A stretch of 41,289 nt of DNA, taken from Phellopilus nigrolimitatus. Its lineage: Eukaryota > Basidiomycota > Agaricomycetes > Hymenochaetales > Hymenochaetaceae. The DNA lies in NCBI GenBank assembly GCA_021029095.1, contig JAJOHG010000231.1:1-41289 (forward strand), given 5' to 3'. A program made the position numbers and the translations under genes. The notes below the pieces were generated by a model. That model saw only the letters and a program-made list of their open reading frames with translations. It was not told the DNA's origin and made no database searches. Positions 23,359 through 34,161 of this stretch are shown piece after piece (the stretch's first letter is position 1; every line of letters starts with the position of its first letter).

Positions 23359-24066
23359 AGCTGCGAGCACACGGACGACGCGTCTTCGGTAGTAACGTTG
23401 GTGTCTGAGGCGTTAGAGACGGTGTCGGCAACAACGATGACGGCGGACGTCGCGGGACGACGAGGTCGGTGTAGATGGATGGGTACAGGGCCACTAAAAC
23501 CGTTTACTAAACCAGCCGATGCGAGAAGCAGCAGACCGTCCGAAAGAGGCAGGCGGGCGCCTCAGCAATGATGACGCACCCGCGCACGTGCCCCGCACGC
23601 GTCGAACGGAATTCTCCATGCTGTGCGTATTGTCCTCCCTTAGCGTCGCGACCGGTTTCAGCATTTCTTTGGCTTCAAACAATTGTCGTCAGGTAGAATT
23701 AAATCGCGTTTTCATCCCATTCCCGCGTCACGAAATTATTTATACAACAATAGAGAAACAACAATGTCCACTGTCATGGGAAACAGAAGGGAGCGTGTCT
23801 CAACAAATCATCCTGCACTGCAACCTTTCCCTCCTCTCTTAGAAGAGTCTGTGGCCCGTCAATCGTCGTCGATCGGACCCCGCCCTCCTTCGTCAACAAG
23901 TCGTAGCAGTCGTGAATAATAATAGAATGAACGAATAACAAGCGAAGGGGTATCAAGATATGTGCCCGCGCCGGTCGGGTTGATATAATAAGTCCTGGTT
24001 GATGGAGGTCAGCAAAGGGGCATCACAGCGACTATGGATTTAACTTACTGCATATGGATATGCAAC
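23359..24066. other. upstream region of exportin B; no firm gene
   Basis: This stretch should hold the promoter of exportin copy B and the 3' region of the pheromone gene. A plus-strand frame starting with the ATG at 23764 would give about 51 residues rich in Ser, Arg and Pro, without family resemblance. I do not call it. Confidence 0.4.
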
Positions 24067-24213
24067 TCATGCGATGGTGCAGTACGTGTAGCTCATCGAA
24101 GGCTTCTCCTCATCGCTTGGGACGGATGACGACTCAGTGTCAATCGTGCGCTCCTCGAGAGGCACAGTAGGGGAGGGTTTGAAGAGGAAATCGGCAACCA
24201 TGAACGAATCCAT
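24067..24213 (-). CDS. fungal mating-type lipopeptide pheromone precursor (48 aa)
   Basis: This single-exon minus-strand frame of 48 codons has every hallmark of a homobasidiomycete pheromone precursor. It starts MDSFMVADF, is about 50 residues long, has an internal charged ER processing site at residues 21-22, and ends SYTYCTIA, where CTIA is a CaaX box. By family knowledge the cysteine would be farnesylated, the last three residues removed and the new C-terminus methyl-esterified. The N-terminal part is cut off to leave a secreted peptide of roughly 10-15 residues (perhaps from near KPSMSYTYC) recognised by STE3-type receptors. No receptor gene is in the window, so this may be outside the B mating locus or at its edge. 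It is easily missed by gene callers because of its size. Confidence 0.85.
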   Translation of the reverse strand: MDSFMVADFLFKPSPTVPLEERTIDTESSSVPSDEEKPSMSYTYCTIA

Positions 24214-25188
24214 GAGTGCGATGGTATTAGAAGGACGAAACTATAGAGGATGAGAAGGATGTTGAGTGAATGAATGTGCGTGAGGTTTCGCGTTTGCGTT
24301 CGTTAGTGAGGGAAGTCTGTCGAGAGAGCCACCAGGTCTTTTATACATTCTGTGGTCGCCAGATTTCCCAGATCTCGGATGAGTAGAACAATAGAAAGAG
24401 CGTTGCATGCGTCCGGCTGCGGTAGGTATATCAACAAAGTGCATAGCACCGCGAAGGACGAGTCAGTCTTATTGTCAAAGACCCAGGGAAGCATGGTCGT
24501 TGAGAACCCGGATAAGATCGGCGCCGCCAAAGTCAAAAAGCGCTGCACGCAATGATCGAAGCAGGAACACAAGTGACAAGTACATGTACACAGGCATACT
24601 CAGAGCCAAAGAGCGATGGAGCTAGATAGTATAACATGTGCACATGTCGAAAACTACGCAATTTCCTTGGTTGTCATTTGCGCAGATGAAGCAATAGTCA
24701 CGAAATAAAACCTGAATTTCCAAATTTCGAAGAAACAAGATAGCATTGGTAGAATCATGGTACATTCTTGTGAGCATGAATTTGACCGTCTATGTTTCTC
24801 CATAATTGCCGAACGAAGGAGAGGCGAGGACGGCGTGTGCCTCAGCAGATTCAATGCTCACAGTCTAGACAAGAGCGATATGCAATGCGCGAGATATATA
24901 AGGCTGTACTTTTTTTGTTGCGAAAGTCGATAATTTAGGAAATCAACTACAGCTGCATTGTTGACTTGCAACTTTACAAGCAGAGGAGGCTTTGAACAAG
25001 ACAGACGAGGAAAGAGTCAAGGACGGACCGAGGCGGAAGATCACGTGCGGCTCTGGACATAGACTTTGGCGCTAGTGTCCTCCGAACCCATCGATCCGCC
25101 CGCAGCCATCCACTCGTCCTTTGCCGGCCTGAACGCGTCGCGACACACTCAGTTCGCCCTTCTTCCTGTACGATTCTCCAATACCACT
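24214..25188. other. divergent intergenic region between the pheromone gene and the armadillo gene
   Basis: This is about 975 bp of upstream DNA for both flanking genes. It includes a CT/AG-rich start and A/T-rich parts around 24700-24960. I checked the short frames here for further MDSF starts and terminal CaaX boxes and found none. Confidence 0.45.
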
Positions 25189-27895
25189 ATGAGCGCCTCC
25201 GATCCGGCGGTCAGCTCCAGCTCGCGCGCCGCGCGTGAGCTCGGCGATCTTCTCGCGAGCATCGAAGTCAATGACAACTGGCCTGCCGTCGAGACCACTG
25301 CTCAGACGCTCGCGAATGGGCTCCGCATTCGCGGAGGTCCAGGTGAGGCTCGCCAACCACGATCACATCGACTTCATATTTGGCGATTCAAAGAGCCCGC
25401 CTAACCGTGAATTCTGCATTAAATTCGTAGTCGACGAGCATACGGCGCTCGGGAAGACATTTCTTCCGCAGACACTCACATCTCTCCTCAAGGCCGCACT
25501 CAAAGGTCCGCGCGTACCGGACGAGACGCGTGCGACTGCCGTCTTCGAGCTTTTGCGCGTTGGAGCGAACTTGTGCATGGATCACAGTATGTAACCCTTT
25601 GTGTAATACTTACTAACGTATTTGATTTATTTTTTTGCTTCACTCGTTACAGACGATAATCGTGGACAACTCCTTGATGCTGGTTTTCCACAGGTTGTCG
25701 TATCTTTATTGGAAGGCTACGCAGAAAGTTTGCCCGAGATACCCTCGCAGCAGCCGTTGCCACTCTCGAATTCACATCTTAGGATAGTAAAGACTGCCAT
25801 CGGCGCGCTTCTGAATCTGAGTCTGGGTTACGGTCAGTTAACGTGTCTCCGCTATCTCCACATCACTCATTCACTGCATAGAGCCTGTTCAAACGCGGTT
25901 GATATCATTGGAAGTTCCTGTAACACTCCTTCGCATCTCGATCGCAATCTACCCTCCTGGGGCGTGGATGGCAGCTGGAGAAACAGACACGGAACCTATA
26001 GACATGGAGAGTTGGCTTGTTAGGAAAGGAATATCTGAATGGTCATGGAGAGCTATCTCTAGTTTGAAAGATAACCGTGAGTTCTGCATATATGCTAGTA
26101 AGCGCTTGCGCGTCTAATCTCTGTTTTAAAATCTTCCAGAAGCTCAGCAGCCCCTCTTTGGTCCCGAATCCCTTCCATCTCTCGTATTGCCGCTCAAAGC
26201 TTTCGTACCCCCGTTCCCCGTTCCCGTAAACTCACTATATGCGGATGCAAATATCCGAACCTCTTTATTTGTTACTGACGTAGAGAACCTAGAAGAGGTC
26301 TCTGAGCTTCTAGAGACACTAACGATGGACGTGGAAGACGTTCGTCACGCGCTCGCACGCGGGATGGCCTTGAACGCGGAGCCCCCGTGCCTGGCGTTCA
26401 TGCTCGACTTCATCGGATCAGCTGAATATGTACCCGGCTGGCTCGACGCGGACACGTCTCCCAATGAAGTCGCGCGCTGGAAGCACGCGGTCGATCTTTG
26501 CAAGACGGCGGTGATCAAGGCTGTTGTCGAGACGGCCGGCGAGGAGGACAATGTGGATGTTCTGTGGGACGACACGTTTCCAGAGAACGGCTTTGTGATG
26601 CGCATGACAAAGTGGTTGCGCGACGCCCAAGACGTAGGGCCAGGCGGAGTGCGTGATGATCTCATCATTTGCGCGACGCTCAGTCTGGGTAATCTGGTAC
26701 GGCGAGGTGAGGCTTCATTCTATTTAAACCTATTTTTGGATTTAAAACCTTTGGTTCTCATTTTGAAAAACAGAGCATCACTCCATTGCATTAGTGAAAC
26801 CGCCTATCTCGGTCATTTCGGGCCTTGTGACTCTTTTGACGCCCGCGACCGACATCAAGGTGAAGCACGGTGTCATCGGACTACTGAAGCACCTCGCCCA
26901 GTCTCCCTCAAACAGGCCCGTCTTAGGTGAAACACATGTCCTTGAGGCGTTACGCTCCTCTGAGATTTTCGGCAACAAGGCGGACGTTGCGGAAATCGTG
27001 CAGATGTCCGCGATCAACCTTTCCAAGCACCTATGCACGAACAATGGTACGCCATGCGTAATTTTAAGTGGAAAACACGAATTCAATTCCCTCCCCCTCC
27101 CTTCCTTCATTAGTGACCAACGCAATCACTTGTGTCTTGGATGCGGAGGATGAACAATTCTCAACGTCTTGTTTGAGCCAAGTTCTGGCTCTCTCCCGCC
27201 GCTCAGACTCAGTCCCGGTCAAGAGCGAGGGCGCGCGAGTTTTGGTAAACGTGGTTAAATCATTATGTTCAAGTTCTGGCGACTTGCAGGAACGACGCAG
27301 GCAACTCGCGATCCAGGCTGTGACATCGTTGGACTCTGCGAACGCGCTAACGCAGCTGTTGGGCCGGAGTAAAAAGCACGTCATTTTGCTCAATGAGTCG
27401 ATCGTCGCGATGGCGCTGCTTGCACACCAGCCGAAGGGAGGCGAGTATCGATTGGCCAGATGAGTGAGAGTTTACTTTATTGACACAGTTCCAACAGCGG
27501 TTTTTGTTCTAGACGCAGTAGTAGCCGAACTCCCCAAAGAAATTAGCCCACCGTCGCGTCAAAACAGCATCGACGTTCCCTCCGTGTCTGCGCCCGGGGC
27601 GGCAGCGGGCAGTGATCTGGTATCGCCCGTTGTCGCATCGTCTACGGCGATTGACATGTTCACTTTGATTTTGAAAAACACCGAGGGAAAGTTCCCCATG
27701 GAGTTACGCACAAACCTATGCGCGTTGCTCGGTGAGCTAGGGCGGGAGAGTCTCAAGGAGGAGTCCGGAGGGCGCGATCGTGAAGTTGAGCGGGTGCGCG
27801 AGGCGACGCGCCCCTTGCTGGAAGTGGCGCAAGTGACGCCGGAATCGCTTGTGTTAAGCGCTGCGGCGCGCAAGGCATTAGAGACATGGCGATGA
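25189..27895 (+). CDS. armadillo-repeat protein, SmgGDS/RAP1GDS1-like (752 aa)
   Basis: Exons 25189-25342, 25431-25586, 25653-25832, 25882-26076, 26140-26706, 26774-27046, 27114-27440 and 27489-27895 give 753 codons. The protein starts MSASDPAVSSSSRAARELG and is built of helical armadillo-type repeats, for example DNRGQLLDAGFPQVVVSLL, KVKHGVIGLLKHLAQSPSNR and SEGARVLVNVVKSLC. This layout matches fungal relatives of SmgGDS, which binds small GTPases with polybasic tails (Rho, Rap) and affects their nucleotide exchange and prenylation. The acceptor of intron 1 at 25430 is chosen because it has a CTAAC branch site 18 nt upstream and restores the frame. All seven introns are phase 1, and intron 7 has a GC donor (GCGAGT at 27441). 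The family call rests on overall repeat resemblance. Confidence 0.85.
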
Positions 27896-28266
27896 ACTCA
27901 CGTTTGTTCGTTTCGCTTCGAAATTGGAATCTCTGTTGTGTGTATATTTCGACCTGATTTTATTGCTACAAGTACTGTTGTTTGTGTGTATCGCGATGGC
28001 ATGTATGAGATTGTAGGTTACATTTAACAAAATATCCATTTTTTTGATTTGTGGCTTTGAATTTTACTACCTGTAACAATTGCAGACACGACTCTGATTC
28101 GGTATACACCGGTACGTAAGTAGCCGGTGTGCTCAAGCGGCACGAGCGTGTTTATTTCACTGAACGATTCCTAGGCTACTTTCCTGATGCAATTTATATC
28201 AAGCTTGGGCGGAAGACTTAGGTCTCCACATTGCTATCACCGACGTCGACAAAGAAGGACGGTACT
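27896..28266. other. intergenic: 3' end of the armadillo gene and promoter of the isomerase gene
   Basis: T-rich 3' DNA is followed by the isomerase promoter. A perfect 7-bp inverted repeat, ACACCGG and CCGGTGT with an 11-nt spacer, lies at 28106-28130, about 140 bp before the start codon. It could be a transcription-factor site. Confidence 0.45.
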
Positions 28267-29675
28267 ATGAGCACGCTTTCTTTCGACGTCTCGGAGGGTA
28301 TCGCAACGCTGACATTCAAGCGACCACGGACGCTGAATGCTATCACCTCAGAAGGTGAGTTTGTGCTGTTAACGCGGCTCTCCCTTTGCTTCTCTGCTGG
28401 GACTTCGCAAACTGATGCTAAAATTGGACTCAACTGTAATGGACTTGGAAACTCTCGTGGCTAGACTATGATGCGCTCGCCGAAGCACTCAGGCTGATTG
28501 ACGCGCGGAAAGACGTCGTGGCCACGTTGCTACAAGGTATACCTATTTCTGTAGCAGCCACAAGTGCGCTAATCCTTATACGCAGCTACGGGTGACTGGT
28601 TCTGCGCGTACGTGCGACGTTGGTGACTCTTGCTAATGAAGGGAACTCATGATGGAATGTTTTCTACGTGCAGCGGAACGGACGTCAAAGCAAAGGGGAA
28701 ATCTTTTAAGTCAGATTCTGTGAGAGAGAACTTCACCAGAGGCGTCGCACGTGCCAACACAGACTGCAGCAGAGCCGTGAGATGTCCATTCACTCATATG
28801 CTCGTGTCAGAAGGCATTTTTTAACAGAATATCCACAGTTATACACGCACAGCAAGCTCCTTGTTGCCGCCCTCAATGGCCCTGTGATGGGTAAGACTAA
28901 GTCCTCTCCAACAAGCTATACTAAACCTTTCTATACAGGTATTGCATCAGGTGTGTTGTTGATCTTGCTATTTTTGTCTAGTGAAAGAAAAGTAAAATTC
29001 CGCTCTCGACGAGTGTAGCATTCCTGGGTCATTTCGACTTCATATATTGTATGCCCGGGGCATGGTTATCTGTGCCATTCGCTTTCCTCGGTACGTCCGT
29101 GATCCGCCGTTATCTGTTCAATAATGCTTCGATATTCTCAATACGTACATCGTCCGTCAGGTATAATTTCTGAAGCCGGCTCCAGTGTAAGCTTCGTAAA
29201 CCGTAGTAAGTATCTGATCCAACGATAATCCTCCACTTCCCTGTATTCACAATATATGCCTGGCACGCACGTGTAGTGGGTCTATCAAAGGCAAACGAGG
29301 CTTTGCTCTTCGGCAAAAAGATGGAAGCGGATGAGCTTCTTGCGTGCGGCTTTGTAAAGTACGTACCTCCCCAGTCGCTTCAGCTTTATCCCCTAAGATG
29401 CTGAGTAACGCATCTCCAGCAAAATATTCCCGCAACAAAGCTGCGAATCGTTTCACATGTCCGTGCGAGTACATGTTCTCGCGCAGATAGGAGGCCTCGA
29501 CCGCGACGCAGTTCTCGCAATCAAGCAGCTCATCCAGCGCGGACTTGACGAGAAGAACCCCAAAGATGCAGTGAACCTACGGGAGAGCTACACGCAGGCA
29601 GAGCGCTTTGCCACTGGTGTTCCCGCCGTGCGCTTTTTGCAGATCGCGAACAAGGAAATTAAACACAAGTTGTAG
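28267..29675 (+). CDS. ECI1: peroxisomal enoyl-CoA isomerase/hydratase family protein (267 aa)
   Basis: Ten exons (28267-28354, 28465-28536, 28586-28607, 28674-28776, 28839-28890, 28939-28950, 29019-29090, 29161-29205, 29277-29358, 29420-29675) give 268 codons. Two exons are tiny, 22 and 12 nt. The crotonase fold is clear: VSEGIATLTFKRPRTLNAI, then an oxyanion-hole strand GDWFCAGTDVK, then GIISEAGSSVSFVNRMG. Glu145 fits the single catalytic glutamate of delta3,delta2-enoyl-CoA isomerases. This enzyme moves the double bond of unsaturated fatty acids so that beta-oxidation can continue. The C-terminus IKHKL ends in HKL, a PTS1-like signal as in yeast ECI1/DCI1, so a peroxisomal location is inferred. 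A related hydratase activity cannot be excluded. Confidence 0.9.
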
Positions 29676-30594
29676 GGATAGTCTCTCGGTCGTGTTTTAT
29701 TCGGTGTTCTCAGTACAACAAATCGGCATCTTAAGTTTCGCTCTGTTTATGCGCGAAGGTTCTAACAGGTCCTATGGACACAAGGAGAATGAAATCGATT
29801 GGAAGTTTGCCATCATAAATGGGGTTGTGTCTACAATAGACACAATGTACAACGTCGACAGGAAATAAAATGAAGAAAGAAAGAAAGTTATTGCCAAAAT
29901 CGAACATGTTTTCATCACATATTTTGCTTTGCTAGGAAATGAGTTAATTACAGGTAAGAAGTATGAAAACAAGCAGATGGTCCTGGCAGTATGGCTATGG
30001 ATCGGAGAAAGATGGAAGCGGGAAAATATGTACTCGGGGCGGAAGACCCTAAAGATTGTGGTCAGAGATGATGTTGACAACCCGTTTAAAGCGCACACAT
30101 CATTTTTTTAATCCTTTTTTCATCTTTTTTCATCCGCTGCAAGAACATTTGACTATGGATGTGCAGTGCAGATCATTGCCTCGCAGAATTTCTATTAGAA
30201 ATGTCGCCGATCTGATTAGCCTTTGTATCTGTGGCCATGGATGCTTTGCAGCTTTGAGAACTCGAAAAATATAAAATATATAAATGCAACGGGAGTCATA
30301 TCGCATTATTCCGATAATTCTATCGGACCTCCTGTGTGTTCTCCGTAGGTCTCGGTTATTAACCCGGTCGATAAAATTGATGACGCATGCCAAGCCTAGT
30401 GAGAAGGAGCTGCTCTTTCCGGACGACTGTTCCTGTCTATTCTAAAAATGTCGACTTCCACCCACAGGCCTTTGCGCTGACCTCAGCGAAGGCCTCCGAC
30501 ACGGCGATGCTCGGCAACAATAAATAAATGCTCGATAAACACTGAAATCATCAACGAGAGAACTCTCCAGTACTCTCCGACGCACGACGGGTGG
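29676..30594. other. intergenic: isomerase 3' region and pirin promoter
   Basis: About 0.9 kb of A/T-rich DNA with poly-T runs (around 30103-30130) and no recognisable gene. A palindrome CCGATAATTCTATCGG lies at 30311-30326. Several frames of 60-108 codons on both strands look random. Confidence 0.45.
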
Positions 30595-32229
30595 ATGTTC
30601 AAATACCTCTTCACTGCGTCGCTTATCACCATCGTAGCTCTTTTCCTCGCCTTGTCCCCGCAAGTCCAGAATAACTTACAACAGCTCTTCTCTGTCAATT
30701 ATTCCAAGAACAAGAACGCGTATTCCGCCTTCTCAACAATGACCTCGACCTCTGTCTCGCGCCATGTTGTCGAAAAGGTGCTCGCCATCGAACAGGCTGA
30801 GGTTAGCACAGTCTTCGCGTTGAATGAAGGTCAAGTACTGTGCTCACCGCCGTGAATACGCAGGGCGCTGGTGCCAGAGTCCGTCGATCTATCGGCTCGA
30901 CGAGGTTGCGCAACTTGACACCGTTTCTCATGCTAGACCACTTCCACGTCTCAAAAGGAGCAGTGAGTATCGCACAGCTCTCACACATTTAGGGATTCAG
31001 CTAATGGGGCGGAAGGGCTTTCCGGACCATCCTCACCGTGGCCAAGCAACCGTGACGTACATGCTAGAGGGATCGAGCAATCACGAGGACTCAGAGGGAC
31101 ACAAGGGTACGATTGTTGCGGGCGGCGTCCAGTGGATGTGTGCAGTACGTCATACTTTCCCAATCTTCCCAATCTTCCCGAGCTGTAACTGACTTCGTAA
31201 TGGCATCAGGGGCGCGGAAGTAAGTAGAATTGTAGTATAAATTTTCAGAATATTAACCGATCTTCTCTACATTTCAAGTCATTCACGCCGAGATGCCTGT
31301 ACATGCGCCTGGCCAACCAGAGCCCCGTGGTCTTCAGCTATGGGTCGATCTTCCAAAGCAGGTAGGAATTCATCAGTCTTAATGAGTGGTCGCTGGATTT
31401 CTCACTGACCCATATTTCTCCAGTTCAAGATGGTTGAGCCTACTTATCAGGAGCTCGGTCCCGATGGGTTAGCCTAAGTTATCTACATCCTTATTCCAGC
31501 AGATATTTCTGACTTTACTCGCGCTCCAGTGTACCGAGCGCTTTTCCGGAAGGCCCTGATAGTGGGATCGAGATCAAAGTCATCAGCGGAAAGAGTTTCG
31601 GCGTTGAGTCTCCCGTGCGTCCGCTCGGCGGGTGCTGGTTCTTCCATAGCATTTTCAAGAAGAAGGGAACAGTATTTCAGGATATCCGTAAGTCACTGGG
31701 TCAGATTCCTCAGCTCTTCTGCAGGCCTGATGAGGTCACTTGCTAGCTGCTGGATGGACTAGTTTCATCTATAGTACGTTCCATCTGCCTTTTGAAAATA
31801 TGAAACTGACAGGCTGGTAGTTATGAAAGGCTCTGTAAAGGTTGGAACAAAAGACTTACCCCACGAGTCTTTCCACACCCTCGTCCTCTCCGCCAACGAC
31901 AATGAAACTGGAGTTCAGTTGACCGCGACCGAAGACAACACCGAATTCATCCTCGTACGTATTATCGTCCCAGAACTAGCGGTATGTGTTCGTGCACTGA
32001 TCTTGAAATACTTAAGATTGCCGGCGAACCGCTTGACCAGAAGGTTTTCCAGTACGGTCCCTTTGTGATGACTTCTCCCGAAGAAGTACAGAAGACCCTC
32101 ATGGACTGTTCGTCGGGTTTTGTTTGCGATTCCTTAGCCACGTCTGACAGTAATCTCCGCACAGATCAATTTGCTAAGAACGGATTCGAGAAGGCCCATT
32201 CCTGGAAGAGTAAAATTGGCGGTCTGTAA
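30595..32229 (+). CDS. pirin-family cupin protein with N-terminal hydrophobic segment (348 aa)
   Basis: Eleven exons (30595-30801, 30864-30962, 31016-31144, 31210-31219, 31279-31361, 31424-31467, 31530-31687, 31747-31773, 31821-31954, 32017-32107, 32165-32229) close in phase to 349 codons. Exon 4 has 10 nt and exon 8 has 27 nt. The N-terminal cupin carries all four metal ligands of pirin: His107 and His109 in FPDHPHRG, and His151 and Glu153 in IIHAEMP. LQLWVDLPKQFKMVEPTYQEL is the family signature. Pirins are iron-binding nuclear regulators or quercetinases. The first 48 residues (MFKYLFTASLITIVALFLA..) form a likely membrane anchor or import signal. A second in-frame ATG (30739, MTSTSVSRHVVEK) would give the usual 300-residue cytosolic or nuclear form. 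Confidence 0.92.
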
Positions 32230-32321
32230 TTCATTTTAAAGCCGCAAGACATGCGTATCTGGCCTTGTACTCTTAGCATTACTTGTATAATCATTTTGAC
32301 CAAGATCTCAATGTTTAGCGG

Positions 32322-33987
32322 TTACGCCCTACGTTTATATCTCGTTTCCTTTTCCTCTCCTTCGCTTTCTCCAGCGTCCTGCATCTCGGCCCATACATCT
32401 TCGCCGTTCTCGTCCATATCCTCATTCTCGTCTCCGCCCGGTTGCCCCCATGCTCCTTTACTCAAATGTGCGGACTTGCAAGCAAACAAGTCGGTGACGA
32501 TCGCTGTCGGCACAGACCTCATGTACAAGCTTCCAAGCACATCGCCTCGCCCATCCTGCTGCTGGCCAGCCGTTGCAGGTGGCGGGGAGGTTGAATGTAG
32601 TCGGAAGAAGCGGTCGCGCGAGGTGCTACCAAGAAAGCCTCCCGCAGACGGTGCGAATGAAGTTACTGCGCCTTGCAGCTCTGGAGGGACGAAGGGGAAT
32701 ATGTGCGGGATAAAGCACATTAGAAAGGGGGAATGTTAGGTAGCAATGAAGACACGGACTTCTGTATGAATAGATTACGCGCCCGTTTCGGAGGTCAACT
32801 GCAGAGAGATTCGTCCCATTATCGGCGACGAAGAGCTCACTACATGGATTCGATTGTATAAAAATGCACACCATAGCAGACACAACTTTGTTTTACTCAC
32901 TGTTCAGACGGTCCTGCCTGCACGGCGCCGACACCATTGACTTTGCCGATTCCCGTCCAGTTGGAAACTGGCTTGCGTGCAGCACGCGTGTCGTATCTCC
33001 GTACGTCTCCAGACTGAGTCCCGGTGGCCAGATGGGCGCTGTTGGTCGAGCCATTCGAAGACGGCGAGGACAAAAAGGCGAGAGAGGTAATGTGTATGGG
33101 CTGCCGGAGGCTAAGAGCGTCATTCGGGAGCTGAAAAACAAATATCAGCTTTTAAAAAGGCGGCAATAAGATATGGCTAACATTCTTTGCTCTCCAAATT
33201 TCTCCGGGTAGCAAGTCATTATCTCTTTTCCTCTTTTTCGACTCTGCAGACTTGGCGTTTGGTTCGGCCGGATTGCTGCTTAAGTTGCGCTCTGATTGGA
33301 AAGCACGTTCCGTGTCCCATACAGACAGATCAACTTCGTTGCCCCCGTATGCGAACGATGCGCCGTCTGAAGACAGGCGCCAGGCGCATAGACGCATCGG
33401 AAGGGACACCTTTCGGTATGAAGAGGTGAAAATCGAGGAATTTTGCGAAGCCGAATCTGTAGATGCGAAACCGAGAGCCCCGCTCGACGTGCACCAGAAA
33501 AGGCCTCTGGAGATATATTGTCAACATGAAAAAGTATTGAAGAGTGTGATCTTCAAGAAAATGTACTTTGGGTTAAGGTCAAGTCCGATGAAAGCGTGCC
33601 CTGGCTTGAATCGCGTATCTTCCCACTCTGTCAGGAGTCCGAGCTCGCTGTCCTCGGTATTCACTGAGAACGCGGATAATGTACCATTCGACCGCGCCGC
33701 TGCGAGCTTTGCTTCAAGCACAGTCGTAAGTATCTGTTTCAATCACCTTACAGAGTCTAAGAGATACAGACCACGGTATTATCCGAAACATTAGATATCG
33801 AGAGGCTTTGCACGGCGCTCGCCTTAGTCTTCTCGACGTCGACCTTCCCAGAATCAAATTGTGCTTGAGCAGCGGGCGTGTAAATAATTCGATCTTCGAA
33901 TTTCCAATCGTTACTCGATTGCGGGTCTTGCATACATCGAATAGACTTAATATTTCCAAGCTCGTCGCCAGTCAGGAAACGAGACAT
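32322..33987 (-). CDS. NSA1: ribosome biogenesis WD40 protein NSA1/WDR74 (449 aa)
   Basis: Six minus-strand exons (32322-32680, 32760-32839, 32901-33130, 33182-33506, 33567-33706, 33772-33987) give 450 codons. It begins MSRFLTGDELGNIKS, typical of NSA1. LPMRLCAWRLSSDGASFAYGG, HLATGTQSGDVRRYDTRAARKP and LQGAVTSFAPSAGGFLGS follow as WD40 blades. An acidic then basic tail (GDENEDMDENGED.. ending RYKRRA) completes it. NSA1 binds pre-60S particles in the nucleolus and is removed by the AAA ATPase RIX7. Exon 2 starts after a CAAAG acceptor, giving SDNTVLAAARSNGTL; a few residues at that junction could differ. The gene lies head-to-head with GID2 and tail-to-tail with the pirin gene. Confidence 0.92.
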
Positions 33988-34161
33988 TTTTTTTTGTGAA
34001 GCTCAGGTAGGTCGCAGACGCAAAGTCTTCAGCGGTGATTCAATGCTTCGCATGGAAGGTTCCGTCAACCGGATTAGGATGTCCAGCTGTGTGCCGTCTA
34101 CACCCGACTTATACATGTAACGTGCATTGTGAATCTACGCCCTCCATTGCCTTCGTACGCC
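33988..34161. promoter_or_regulatory. short divergent promoter of NSA1 and GID2
   Basis: Only 174 bp separate the two start codons, so both promoters must overlap here. A run of T lies next to the NSA1 start. I could not assign core elements. Confidence 0.5.

Noticed and set aside
23764..23919. 51-codon plus-strand frame starting MSTVMGNRRERV
   Set aside because: I considered it as a second small secreted or pheromone-like gene, but it lacks a CaaX box or signal peptide.
29772..30098. 108-codon minus-strand frame with hydrophobic runs
   Set aside because: The DNA is A/T-rich with poly-T. The hydrophobicity follows base composition and no family fits.
33382..33409. Possible donor GTGTCC as an extra intron in NSA1
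   Set aside because: Reading through in frame gives SLPMRLCAWRLS, conserved in the NSA1 family, so no intron is needed.
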